A DNA stretch of 6,316 nt from an uncultured Collinsella sp. (GTDB taxonomy: Bacteria > Actinomycetota > Coriobacteriia > Coriobacteriales > Coriobacteriaceae): contig CABURV010000085.1 in the NCBI GenBank assembly GCA_902494035.1, positions 1-6,316 of the forward strand, read 5' to 3'. A program made the translations under genes and the position numbers. Of the stretch, positions 1 to 5,124 are shown one piece after another; the stretch's first letter is position 1, and each line of letters starts with the position of its first letter. Below the pieces are notes generated by a model. That model was not told where the DNA came from. It did not search any database and saw only the letters and a list, made by a program, of their open reading frames with translations.

Positions 1-1419
1 GATGGCAAAGATACCGGCGATGGTATCGAGCTTGTCGGCGCAGGCCACGATGCAGCCAGCGGTGCCCTCGGGCAGCTCGTCACCGGCAAAGCGAGGACGA
101 TAGTGATCACGAATAGCATGAGCGACCTCGTCGTTCTCCCCCATCGCGGTCGCGTAATAACCGCCCATCACGCCCTGCTGGCTCGTGAACTCGACAACGG
201 CGTTGGATACCAGGTCGGCCTTGCACAGGTGCGCGGCGCGAGCAGCGTCGGCGGCAAGGTGGGCGCCCAGATGAGCCTCGCGGGCAATAGAGAGCGCGAG
301 CTGCTCGATGCGCTCGGACTTGGCGAGCACGCTACCGAGCTTCTCCTGGAAGGCAACCTTGGCCAGACGCTCACGGAAATCGTCGAGGGAGATCTTCAGG
401 TCCTCCTCGTAGAAGAACTTGGCGTCGTCCAGACGGGCGCGCACGACGCGCTCATTACCGTCGATCACGCGCTCGGCATTCTCGGGCTTGCTGTTGGAAA
501 CGACCACGAACTCACGCGTGAGCTTACCCTCGCCGTCATATATCGGGAAGTAGCGCTGGTTGGTGAGCATGGACTCACAGATGATCTCGTGCGGGACCTT
601 GAGGAACTCCTCATCGAAAGTACCGACGAGCACCGTCGGCCACTCGCAGAGGTTAATGACCTCCTCAAAGACCTTCTTGGGCGTATCGACATGGCAGCCG
701 GGACGGGCAGCCTCGACCTCGGCGATACCGGCGAGGATGGCCTCACGACGACGCTCGGCAGAAAGCACACCGGCGTCCTCGAGCACCTGCTCGTAAACAG
801 CGGGGCTGGCAACCACATGGTCGCCAGGGCCAAGTACGCGATGACCGCGCGTGGTGTTGCCGCTCGTCACGTCGGCAAACGACACGGGCACAACATCCTC
901 GCCCAAAAGGCAGCAGATCCAGCGGACCGGACGAACAAAGGTCGCATGCTCGTGACCCCAGCGCTGGCTGCGGTAGTTGGGCCACTGCAGGCCGGCGATG
1001 GTCTTCTCGCACAGAGCGGTCAGAATCGGCGTAGCCGGTGCGGAGGGAATGTTCTTCTCGGCGAACACATACTCGCGACCGTCAGTGTCCTCGCGACGGA
1101 CCAGGTCCTCGGCAGCCACACCGCACTTGCGGGCAAAGCCCCGAGCGGCCTTGGTGGCGTTACCGTCAGCGTCAAAGGCAATGTTGGCCGCGGGGCCACG
1201 CTTGACCTCGTGAACCTCATCGGTCGCGGTGGCGACGTTGGCAACGAGTGCAGCCAGACGACGCGGGCTCGAGATCACGCGGACCTCGCCGTGGGCCAGA
1301 CCGGCCTCATCGAGACCCTTGGCGATCATGGTGCCAAGCTGCTTGACGGCATTGTTCAGCGGCGCGGAGGGCATTTCCTCCGTACCGATCTCAAACAGGA
1401 AATCCTTAGCGTCTGCCAT
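1..1419 (-). CDS. glyS: Glycyl-tRNA synthetase beta subunit, C-terminal part beyond window
   Basis: This is the beta subunit of the alpha2-beta2 type glycyl-tRNA synthetase, which helps the alpha subunit bind tRNA-Gly during charging in the cytoplasm. The reverse-strand frame is open for exactly 473 codons from an ATG at 1419 to the window edge; family members are usually about 690 residues, so roughly the last third, including the anticodon-binding end, is missing. The family's N-terminal signature FLFEIGTEEMPS is at residues 7-18. Near the right end are HLCKADLVS (from 397), VMGGYYA (about 417), DHYRPRFAGDELP (from 438) and ADKLDT (about 461-466), all typical of the central HD-like region. 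The start lies 3 bases after the glyQ stop, with an AGGTGG ribosome binding site inside the glyQ end, 8 bases upstream. The segment FTSQQG is slightly unlike the more common FPELQG. No frameshift is visible. Confidence 0.96.
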   Translation of the reverse strand, partial: MADAKDFLFEIGTEEMPSAPLNNAVKQLGTMIAKGLDEAGLAHGEVRVISSPRRLAALVANVATATDEVHEVKRGPAANIAFDADGNATKAARGFARKCGVAAEDLVRREDTDGREYVFAEKNIPSAPATPILTALCEKTIAGLQWPNYRSQRWGHEHATFVRPVRWICCLLGEDVVPVSFADVTSGNTTRGHRVLGPGDHVVASPAVYEQVLEDAGVLSAERRREAILAGIAEVEAARPGCHVDTPKKVFEEVINLCEWPTVLVGTFDEEFLKVPHEIICESMLTNQRYFPIYDGEGKLTREFVVVSNSKPENAERVIDGNERVVRARLDDAKFFYEEDLKISLDDFRERLAKVAFQEKLGSVLAKSERIEQLALSIAREAHLGAHLAADAARAAHLCKADLVSNAVVEFTSQQGVMGGYYATAMGENDEVAHAIRDHYRPRFAGDELPEGTAGCIVACADKLDTIAGIFAI

Positions 1420-1422
1420 GGC

Positions 1423-2334
1423 TTACGCCACCTCGCCTTCCTGGTCGGCATTCTCGTTGACTCCGGCGACCTCAGCCATGTAGGCCTCGCAGCACGCCTT
1501 GGCGACGGCGCGGACGCGCAGGATGTAGTTGGCACGCTCGACCGCGGACAGCGCGCCGCGGGCATCGAGCAGGTTGAAAGCGTGGCTGCACTTCATGACG
1601 CAGTCATATGCCGGCAGCGGCAGCTTGCGCTCCAGGCAGGAGTGGCACTCGGCCTCGTAGTCATCAAACTTCTGACGCATCATCTCCACGTTGGCGACCT
1701 CAAAGTTATAGGCACTGAACTCGCGCTCGTTCTCGAGGAACACGTCGCCATAGGTCATGGGCGTGCCGTCGGGCAGGTAGCTCCACACCAGGTCGTAGAC
1801 CGAGTTGACGCCCTGGGCGTACATGGCGATACGCTCCAGACCATAGGTGATCTCGACGGGCACGGGGTCAACCTCGATGCCGCCCACCTGCTGGAAGTAC
1901 GTAAACTGCGTGACCTCCATGCCATTGAGCCAGACCTCCCAGCCAAGGCCCCAGGCGCCAAGGGTCGGGCTCTCCCAGTCGTCCTCGACAAAGCGGACGT
2001 CATGGTCGTTGGGGTCCAGGCCAATGGCGGCCAGCGAACCCAGGTAGAGCTCCTGGGCGTTGACCGGCGAGGGCTTGATGAGCACCTGGAACTGATAGTA
2101 GTGCTGCATGCGGTTGGGGTTCTCGCCGTAGCGGCCGTCGGCGGGACGGCGGCAGGGCTGCGCATAGCAGGTGCGCCACTCGGCGGGACCGAGCGAGCGC
2201 AGCGTGGTCGCGGTATGGAAGGTACCGGCACCGACCTCGGAGTCATAGGGCTGCATAATGACGCAGCCCTGCTCGCCCCAGTACTGCTGGAGGCGCAGGA
2301 TGATGTCTTGGAAGGAAAGCGATGAAGCGTTCAT
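1423..2334 (-). CDS. glyQ: Glycyl-tRNA synthetase alpha subunit
   Basis: This is the catalytic alpha subunit of the heterotetrameric glycyl-tRNA synthetase, a class II enzyme that activates glycine with ATP and, with GlyS, charges tRNA-Gly. The 303-residue product matches the usual family length. Visible signatures are MQPYDSEVGAGTFH (27-40), the motif 2 region RRPADGRYGENPNRMQHYYQ (62-81), FVEDDWESPTLGAWGLGWEV (115-134), GMEVTQFTYFQQVGG (138-152) and the motif 3-like GLERIAMY (165-172). The ATG start follows a GAGGGG ribosome binding site (2346-2351) by 11 bases and leaves the conserved N terminus SFQDIILRLQQYW intact. It is followed after 3 bases by glyS, the standard pairing. It sits 59 bases after lepB, so it may be the last part of the upstream operon or a separate unit; no T-box leader fits in that gap. 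Confidence 0.98.
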   Translation of the reverse strand: MNASSLSFQDIILRLQQYWGEQGCVIMQPYDSEVGAGTFHTATTLRSLGPAEWRTCYAQPCRRPADGRYGENPNRMQHYYQFQVLIKPSPVNAQELYLGSLAAIGLDPNDHDVRFVEDDWESPTLGAWGLGWEVWLNGMEVTQFTYFQQVGGIEVDPVPVEITYGLERIAMYAQGVNSVYDLVWSYLPDGTPMTYGDVFLENEREFSAYNFEVANVEMMRQKFDDYEAECHSCLERKLPLPAYDCVMKCSHAFNLLDARGALSAVERANYILRVRAVAKACCEAYMAEVAGVNENADQEGEVA

Positions 2335-2345
2335 GCCTCTAATAT

Positions 2346-2351
2346 CCCCTC
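2346..2351 (-). promoter_or_regulatory. glyQ ribosome binding site
   Basis: GAGGGG on the minus strand, 11 bases before the glyQ ATG. The spacing is on the long side, but no other good purine-rich site is closer except a short GAGG that almost touches the start codon. Confidence 0.55.
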
Positions 2352-2380
2352 GTCGAAACGATTACACGGTTAGGTACTGT

Positions 2381-2386
2381 ACTATA
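2381..2386 (-). promoter_or_regulatory. Possible -10 box for glyQS
   Basis: The 59-base gap between lepB and glyQ is A+T-richer than its surroundings and contains TATAGT, 5 of 6 matches to the -10 consensus, which would place a transcript start about 40 bases before glyQ. At 17 bases upstream the sequence is CGGCGC inside the lepB end, which is not a -35 box. Promoter activity is therefore only a suggestion; readthrough from lepB is equally possible. Confidence 0.25.
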
Positions 2387-2393
2387 GCGGTTT

Positions 2394-2957
2394 TTAGTCG
2401 ATAGCGCCGATGCGGTTGAGCGGCCAGTAGCGAACGAGTGCCACAGCGATCAAATCAGAGCGATCGACGGGACCAAAGTAGCGTGAGTCGGCAGAGTTTT
2501 CGCGGTTGTCGCCCATCACCCACACGCACCCGTCGGGAACGGTGTAGGGATAGCTTACCTGAGCGCCGGGCGCTTGGACCGAAAGTGGCCAGCTCATGCC
2601 CGTCGTATAGTCCTCGTCGAGCGCTTGGCCGTCAACGACCACCTTGCCATCCTGCAGGTCGACCGTCTGGCCGGCCGTGGCAATAACGCGCTTGACAAGA
2701 ACATCATGCTCGGAGGTGCCATCGGGGTTGTGAAACACCACGATATCGCCCTGCTTGACGGGCTGACCGAGCTCGAGGCTCACCTTTTGTGCCAAGATCT
2801 GGTCGCCAATCTCGATCGTGGACTCCATGGAGCCGGTGGGCACCACAAAGGGCTCGACCACAAACGAGCGAATCAGGAAGGTGGCGACCAGCGCGATCGC
2901 GATGACCGCGATCCACTCAAAAACGCCCCTCAACGCGGAATGTTGCGTAGGAACCAT
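2394..2957 (-). CDS. lepB: Type I signal peptidase
   Basis: This membrane-bound serine protease removes signal peptides from secreted proteins on the outer face of the cytoplasmic membrane. Counting from the ATG at 2957, the protein has 187 residues. An N-terminal membrane segment (about residues 12-29) is followed by box B, PTGSMESTI, with the catalytic serine at residue 43; VLVKRVIA carries the general-base lysine at 89; and box E, GDNRENSADSRYFGPV, begins at 149. The single membrane segment and short length fit Gram-positive SipS-like enzymes. The ATG lies 5 bases after a GAGGAG site (2963-2968) and 2 bases after the trmD stop. A GTG at 2963 could add two residues and would overlap the trmD stop as GTGA, but it abuts the ribosome binding site, so I prefer the ATG. 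Coupling to trmD translation is likely. Confidence 0.96.
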   Translation of the reverse strand: MVPTQHSALRGVFEWIAVIAIALVATFLIRSFVVEPFVVPTGSMESTIEIGDQILAQKVSLELGQPVKQGDIVVFHNPDGTSEHDVLVKRVIATAGQTVDLQDGKVVVDGQALDEDYTTGMSWPLSVQAPGAQVSYPYTVPDGCVWVMGDNRENSADSRYFGPVDRSDLIAVALVRYWPLNRIGAID

Positions 2958-2959
2958 AC

Positions 2960-3718
2960 TCACTCCTCGCTCTGCGAATACGAAGCGTCAAGAATCTCCT
3001 GCGCGTAAGCGCGCTCCTCGGGCGTGAGCCGCGCCGTCTCGATCAAGTCGGGACGCCAGCGGCAGGTGCGCTCGATGGCGTTCTTGCGACGCCAGGCATC
3101 GACCTTGGCGTGATCGCCACTCACGAGCACAGGAGGCACGCCCTCGCCGTTGAACTCGGCGGGACGGGTGTACTGCGCGTACTCGAGCAGGCCTCCGTCC
3201 TCGGCGGTCGAGAACGACTCGTCGACATTGCTCATCTCGTCGCCCAGGGCGCCGGGAATCAAGCGTACGACGGCATCGGCAACGACCATAGCGGGAAGTT
3301 CGCCGCCCGTAAGCACATAGTCGCCAATCGACAGACGCTCATCGGCATACGCATACGCGCGCTCGTCGACGCCCTCGTAACGGCTGCACACAAACAGCAG
3401 GCGCTCACTTTTGAGCAGGCGCTCGGCCACATGCTGCGTAAAGGGCTCGCCACAGGGGGTGAAGAACACCACAGTGGGCTTGGGACCCTCGGAGCTGATG
3501 GCCTCGATTGCCTCCGCAATAGGCTCGACCTTCATGAGCATGCCCTGCCCGCCGCCGTACGGCTCGTCATCGACGGTACGATGGCGGTCGTGCGTCCAGT
3601 CGCGCAGGTTATACGCCTTAAAATCAAAAAGGCCGGCCTTGCGGGCGCGGCCCAAGATCGATGTGGACATGACGGGCTCAAACATCTCGGGAAAGACCGA
3701 AAGGGTCTCAATCAGCAT
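2960..3718 (-). CDS. trmD: tRNA (guanine-N1)-methyltransferase, m1G37
   Basis: TrmD uses S-adenosylmethionine to methylate N1 of G37 next to the anticodon of certain tRNAs, preventing +1 frameshifts. The 252-residue product starts with the family's typical MLIETLSVFPEMFEP. YGGGQGM is at 54-60, and the trefoil-knot SAM-binding stretch runs from SRYEGVDER (112-120) to IGDYVLTGGELP (131-142). YTRP (183-186) and VPPVLVSGDH follow in the linker and C-terminal domain. The ATG at 3718 has a GGGAGG site 5 bases upstream; the open frame extends further back, but that part overlaps rimM and lacks family resemblance. At the position of the catalytic aspartate of the E. coli enzyme (Asp169, in EDSF) this protein reads DESF, so Glu167 replaces Asp, and about four extra residues (near 171-174) follow. 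All else suggests an intact enzyme. Confidence 0.97.
   Translation of the reverse strand: MLIETLSVFPEMFEPVMSTSILGRARKAGLFDFKAYNLRDWTHDRHRTVDDEPYGGGQGMLMKVEPIAEAIEAISSEGPKPTVVFFTPCGEPFTQHVAERLLKSERLLFVCSRYEGVDERAYAYADERLSIGDYVLTGGELPAMVVADAVVRLIPGALGDEMSNVDESFSTAEDGGLLEYAQYTRPAEFNGEGVPPVLVSGDHAKVDAWRRKNAIERTCRWRPDLIETARLTPEERAYAQEILDASYSQSEE
2963..2968 (-). promoter_or_regulatory. lepB ribosome binding site that decides its start
   Basis: GAGGAG lies within the last codons of trmD, 5 bases before the ATG at 2957. The competing GTG at 2963-2961 begins on the final G of this site, so initiation there is sterically unlikely. Confidence 0.7.
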
Positions 3719-3723
3719 GTTGT

Positions 3724-3729
3724 CCTCCC
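3724..3729 (-). promoter_or_regulatory. trmD ribosome binding site overlapping the rimM stop
   Basis: The minus strand reads TAGGGAGGACAACATG: the rimM TAG stop shares its last G with GGGAGG, and the trmD ATG follows 5 bases later. This placement fixes the trmD start at 3718 and suggests termination and re-initiation between the two genes. Confidence 0.8.
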
Positions 3730-4250
3730 TACTTGTCCATATCGATAAGGCCGTCCATAACATGGACGGAAATTTTTCCTGTGTCGGGAAGATCGAGCAC
3801 AACCTGCTCGATCACGGGAATCAGTACCTCGCCGTACCGATCGCCCTCGACAACCCAAACATCGTTAGCGGGCGTCGACATGATCTCGACGATCGTGCCG
3901 AGCGAACCGAAGCGCTCGTCGACCACCTCGCGACCCATCAGGTCGGTATAGGCAGCGTCGAGCGAATCGAGCTCAAAGTCGTCACGATTTGCCAGCACGT
4001 AGCAACCCGTGATGCCCTCGGCGGCCGTCAAGTCGTCAATGCCCTCAAACGAGACCAGATCGCCATCGCCCGTATCGGTGACGGACACGACCGTGCAAAA
4101 GCGGTCGCGCTTGAGCGCCGGCGGCGTCAGGGCGACGCGCATACCAGGCTCTAATACAGAAGGAAGCCCCCGCAGCGGCTGCGCGAGGACCTCCCCCTTC
4201 CTTCCGTGCGGCTTGACCACACGGGCGATGTTTTTGTACTGGGACCTCAA
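3729..4250 (-). CDS. rimM: Ribosome maturation factor RimM
   Basis: RimM binds ribosomal protein S19 and helps mature the 3' (head) domain of the 30S subunit and its 16S rRNA. The 173-residue product has the expected N-terminal barrel with YKNIARVVKPHGRKGEV (5-21) and a C-terminal PRC-barrel with DLMGREV (103-109), FGSLGTIVEI (114-123) and PANDVWVVEG with YGEVLIPVIEQVV (127-151). The start is TTG: an in-frame stop lies at 4269-4271, and the only other nearby candidate, a GTG at codon 11, would remove conserved residues. The TTG is 4 bases after the khpA stop, has no well-placed ribosome binding site, and lies in the loop of a short hairpin, so low, coupled translation is inferred. A gap of 10 bases separates it from trmD. 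Confidence 0.95.
   Translation of the reverse strand: MRSQYKNIARVVKPHGRKGEVLAQPLRGLPSVLEPGMRVALTPPALKRDRFCTVVSVTDTGDGDLVSFEGIDDLTAAEGITGCYVLANRDDFELDSLDAAYTDLMGREVVDERFGSLGTIVEIMSTPANDVWVVEGDRYGEVLIPVIEQVVLDLPDTGKISVHVMDGLIDMDK
3751..3769 (-). repeat. Perfect 8-bp inverted repeat at the 3' end of rimM
   Basis: The arms CCGTCCAT and ATGGACGG are separated by three bases within the last codons of rimM. On the mRNA this would form a tight hairpin about 21 bases before the trmD ribosome binding site. A further copy of ATGGAC occurs at 3735-3740, close to the rimM stop, so the upstream arm has an alternative partner. On the opposite strand the hairpin is followed by AAATTTTT, which resembles an intrinsic terminator for antisense transcription. 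The function is unknown. Confidence 0.6.
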
Positions 4251-4255
4251 GGTCC
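4242..4255 (-). repeat. Hairpin presenting the rimM TTG start codon
   Basis: The minus strand reads GGACC-TTGA-GGTCC, a 5-bp G+C-rich stem whose four-base loop is the rimM start codon plus one base. The first G of the stem is the last base of the khpA stop codon. There is no ribosome binding site at normal spacing upstream, so initiation may depend on ribosomes ending khpA and opening the stem. Confidence 0.6.
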
Positions 4256-4539
4256 TAGCCCAGAACCTCTACCTCGACAGCAGTGTCGAGGCGAGCGGCC
4301 AGTGCACGGGCGAGCGTGCGAATGGCTTTGATGGTACGGCCACGACGGCCGATGACCTTAGCGACGTCATCCTCGGCGACCGAAACCTCAATTGTAGAGG
4401 CGTCGTCACCATCGATGACCTCAAGGCTCACGGAATCCGGGTCGTCGACGATCTGAACAACGAGATATTCGACGAGATCAGCGATGCGATCTGAGAGCAT
4501 TGCCTCACCCTCGAGCTGTGCAGCGTCAACCTCAGGCAC
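4255..4539 (-). CDS. khpA: KH-domain RNA-binding protein KhpA
   Basis: A small single-KH-domain protein of the KhpA (YlqC) family, which binds RNA and, in several Gram-positive bacteria, partners with KhpB/Jag. The KH core VAKVIGRRGRTIKAIRTL (59-76) contains the GxxG loop GRRG at 64-67. The region around LVEYLVVQIVDDPDSV (22-37) matches the family's N-terminal helix. The gene sits between rpsP and rimM, its usual place. From the GTG at 4539 the protein is 94 residues, with a GAGGAG site 6 bases upstream formed by the last two rpsP codons. An internal ATG at 4500 would give 81 residues, nearer the usual family length of about 75-80, and also has purine-rich sequence upstream (GAGGG, 7 bases). 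The start is therefore not settled. Confidence 0.93.
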   Translation of the reverse strand: MPEVDAAQLEGEAMLSDRIADLVEYLVVQIVDDPDSVSLEVIDGDDASTIEVSVAEDDVAKVIGRRGRTIKAIRTLARALAARLDTAVEVEVLG

Positions 4540-4542
4540 GAT

Positions 4543-4884
4543 TTACTCCTCGGCGCCCTCAGCGGCCTCAGCGGCAGCCTTAGCGGCCTCGGCCTCTTTG
4601 GCGAGCTGCTTCTTGGACTTCTTGACGACGGTCTCGGTCCTCTCGCCCTCGTTGGCGGCCTTGACCAGAGCGGCGACGGCGTCGGTGAGCTGAGCGCCCT
4701 TGGACTGCCAGTCGGCGATCTTCTCAAGGTCGAGGTTGATGGTCTTGGGGGCGGTCATCGGGTTGTAGCGGCCAACCTCCTCGATGATACGACCGTCACG
4801 CGGGGCGCGGGAATCGGCGACGACGACACGGTAGTACGGACGCTTCTTAGCGCCGTGACGAGCAAGGCGAATCTTGACTGCCAA
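4543..4884 (-). CDS. rpsP: 30S ribosomal protein S16
   Basis: S16 is a small-subunit ribosomal protein that binds 16S rRNA early in assembly. The 113-residue product begins MAVKIRLARHGAKKRPYYR, the family signature, followed by VVVADSRAPRDGRIIEEVG (20-38), RYNPM (39-43) and the typical AQLTDAVAALVK (64-75). The last 25-30 residues are a lysine/alanine/glutamate-rich tail, which occurs in actinobacterial S16 proteins and is probably disordered or helical. The start is TTG, unusual for a highly expressed gene but well supported: it precedes the conserved AVKIRL and follows a GGAGGAG site (4891-4897) by 6 bases. An upstream ATG at 4920 would add 12 residues foreign to the family and would place that ribosome binding site inside the gene. 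It is the first gene of the operon, with khpA 3 bases downstream. Confidence 0.97.
   Translation of the reverse strand: MAVKIRLARHGAKKRPYYRVVVADSRAPRDGRIIEEVGRYNPMTAPKTINLDLEKIADWQSKGAQLTDAVAALVKAANEGERTETVVKKSKKQLAKEAEAAKAAAEAAEGAEE
4546..4551 (-). promoter_or_regulatory. khpA ribosome binding site within rpsP
   Basis: GAGGAG encodes the two final glutamates of S16 and lies 6 bases before the khpA GTG, spanning the rpsP stop. It supports the GTG at 4539 over the internal ATG at 4500, though not decisively. Confidence 0.6.
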
Positions 4885-4890
4885 AGGAAA

Positions 4891-4897
4891 CTCCTCC
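4891..4897 (-). promoter_or_regulatory. rpsP ribosome binding site that decides its TTG start
   Basis: GGAGGAG, a near-perfect anti-16S match, lies 6 bases before the TTG at 4884. Part of it (AGGA) can pair with TCCT immediately before the start codon, forming a 4-bp stem with a GTT loop that two G-U pairs could lengthen. Confidence 0.8.
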
Positions 4898-4903
4898 AAC
4901 CAA

Positions 4904-4918
4904 GCAGCTTTAGGCTGC
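4904..4918 (-). promoter_or_regulatory. Leader hairpin upstream of rpsP
   Basis: GCAGC-CTAAA-GCTGC forms a 5-bp stem with a 5-base loop in the predicted untranslated leader, ending 6 bases before the GGAGGAG site. Because S16 is an RNA-binding protein and this is the first gene of its operon, a regulatory leader is conceivable, but nothing here proves it. Confidence 0.4.
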
Positions 4919-4940
4919 AACTACAAACAAACAGTTGAAT

Positions 4941-4969
4941 ATAATACGCCATCGACGCGGGCAGGTGAA
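4941..4969 (-). promoter_or_regulatory. Candidate promoter of the rpsP operon
   Basis: TTCACC (-35, 4 of 6 consensus matches, 4964-4969) and TATTAT (-10, 5 of 6, 4941-4946) are separated by 17 bases. Transcription would begin near 4934, giving a leader of about 50 bases. It is the best sigma70-type pair in the intergenic region. A weaker upstream pair, TTGCAA and TAAGAT spaced by 16 bases (5014-5041), could be a second promoter. Confidence 0.6.
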
Positions 4970-5003
4970 GTCCGTGAGACCAACTTCTTCGGTGTAGTCG
5001 AGG

Positions 5004-5039
5004 GCAAATCCATATCTTAGACAAGAATTCGGGATTTGC
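5004..5039. repeat. Inverted repeat in the rpsP-dinB intergenic region
   Basis: Perfect 8-bp arms GCAAATCC (5004-5011) and GGATTTGC (5032-5039) flank 20 bases. The spacer holds a smaller inverted repeat, TCTT-AGAC-AAGA (5015-5026), so the whole can fold as a two-part hairpin. It lies 35 bases upstream of the rpsP -35 box and about the same distance before the dinB -10 box. It could be an operator or looped binding site for both promoters; its role is unknown. Confidence 0.5.
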
Positions 5040-5059
5040 AAGCACATACACGCACCCCA

Positions 5060-5083
5060 CATGAGCTGCGCGGTATACTCATG
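5060..5083. repeat. Inverted repeat overlapping the dinB -10 box
   Basis: The arms CATGAG (5060-5065) and CTCATG (5078-5083) are perfect complements with a 12-base spacer. The right arm overlaps the end of the candidate dinB -10 box, which is where a repressor operator would sit. Six-base arms can arise by chance. Confidence 0.35.
5074..5079 (+). promoter_or_regulatory. Candidate -10 box for dinB
   Basis: TATACT matches 5 of 6 positions of the -10 consensus. No recognisable -35 box lies 16-18 bases upstream (sequence near CGCACC). Transcription would start near 5086, which is exactly the first ATG in the dinB frame, so either a leaderless message or a 39-base leader before the ATG at 5125 is possible. 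Confidence 0.4.
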
Positions 5084-5096
5084 ACATGGAGAGACG

Positions 5097-5110
5097 CGAA
5101 CATACATACG
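5097..5110 (+). promoter_or_regulatory. Degenerate LexA-box-like sequence before dinB
   Basis: CGAACATACATACG agrees with the Gram-positive LexA consensus CGAACATATGTTCG at 11 of 14 positions. The left half-site CGAAC is perfect, but the right half reads ATACG in place of GTTCG. It lies just downstream of the candidate transcript start and before the preferred dinB ATG, a position suited to repression. The imperfect half-site makes this tentative. Confidence 0.3.
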
Positions 5111-5115
5111 GTTAT

Positions 5116-5120
5116 GAGGA
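5116..5120 (+). promoter_or_regulatory. dinB ribosome binding site that decides its start
   Basis: GAGGA lies 4 bases before the ATG at 5125. The in-frame ATG at 5086 has no purine-rich site upstream. This favours 5125 as the start unless the message is leaderless. Confidence 0.5.
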
Positions 5121-5124
5121 TGCC

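Noticed and set aside
103..2325. Plus-strand open frame of 740 codons opposite glyS and glyQ
   Set aside because: It is the antisense of two clear synthetase genes, a usual by-product of high-GC codon bias. It has no ribosome binding site, and its translation is a low-complexity mix without family motifs.
2335..2393. T-box riboswitch or terminator between lepB and glyQ
   Set aside because: The gap is only 59 bases, too short for a T-box, and shows no G+C-rich hairpin followed by a T run.
2574..4494. Several plus-strand open frames opposite lepB, trmD, rimM and khpA
   Set aside because: All overlap well-supported minus-strand genes and show no family motifs; they are shadows.
4550..4640. Repetitive GCGGCCTCAGC-like runs
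   Set aside because: They are explained by alanine/glutamate/lysine codons of the S16 C-terminal tail, not by a separate repeat element.
4910..5107. Small minus-strand open frame of 65 codons upstream of rpsP
   Set aside because: It crosses both candidate promoters and the inverted repeats, has no convincing ribosome binding site and matches no family I recognise.
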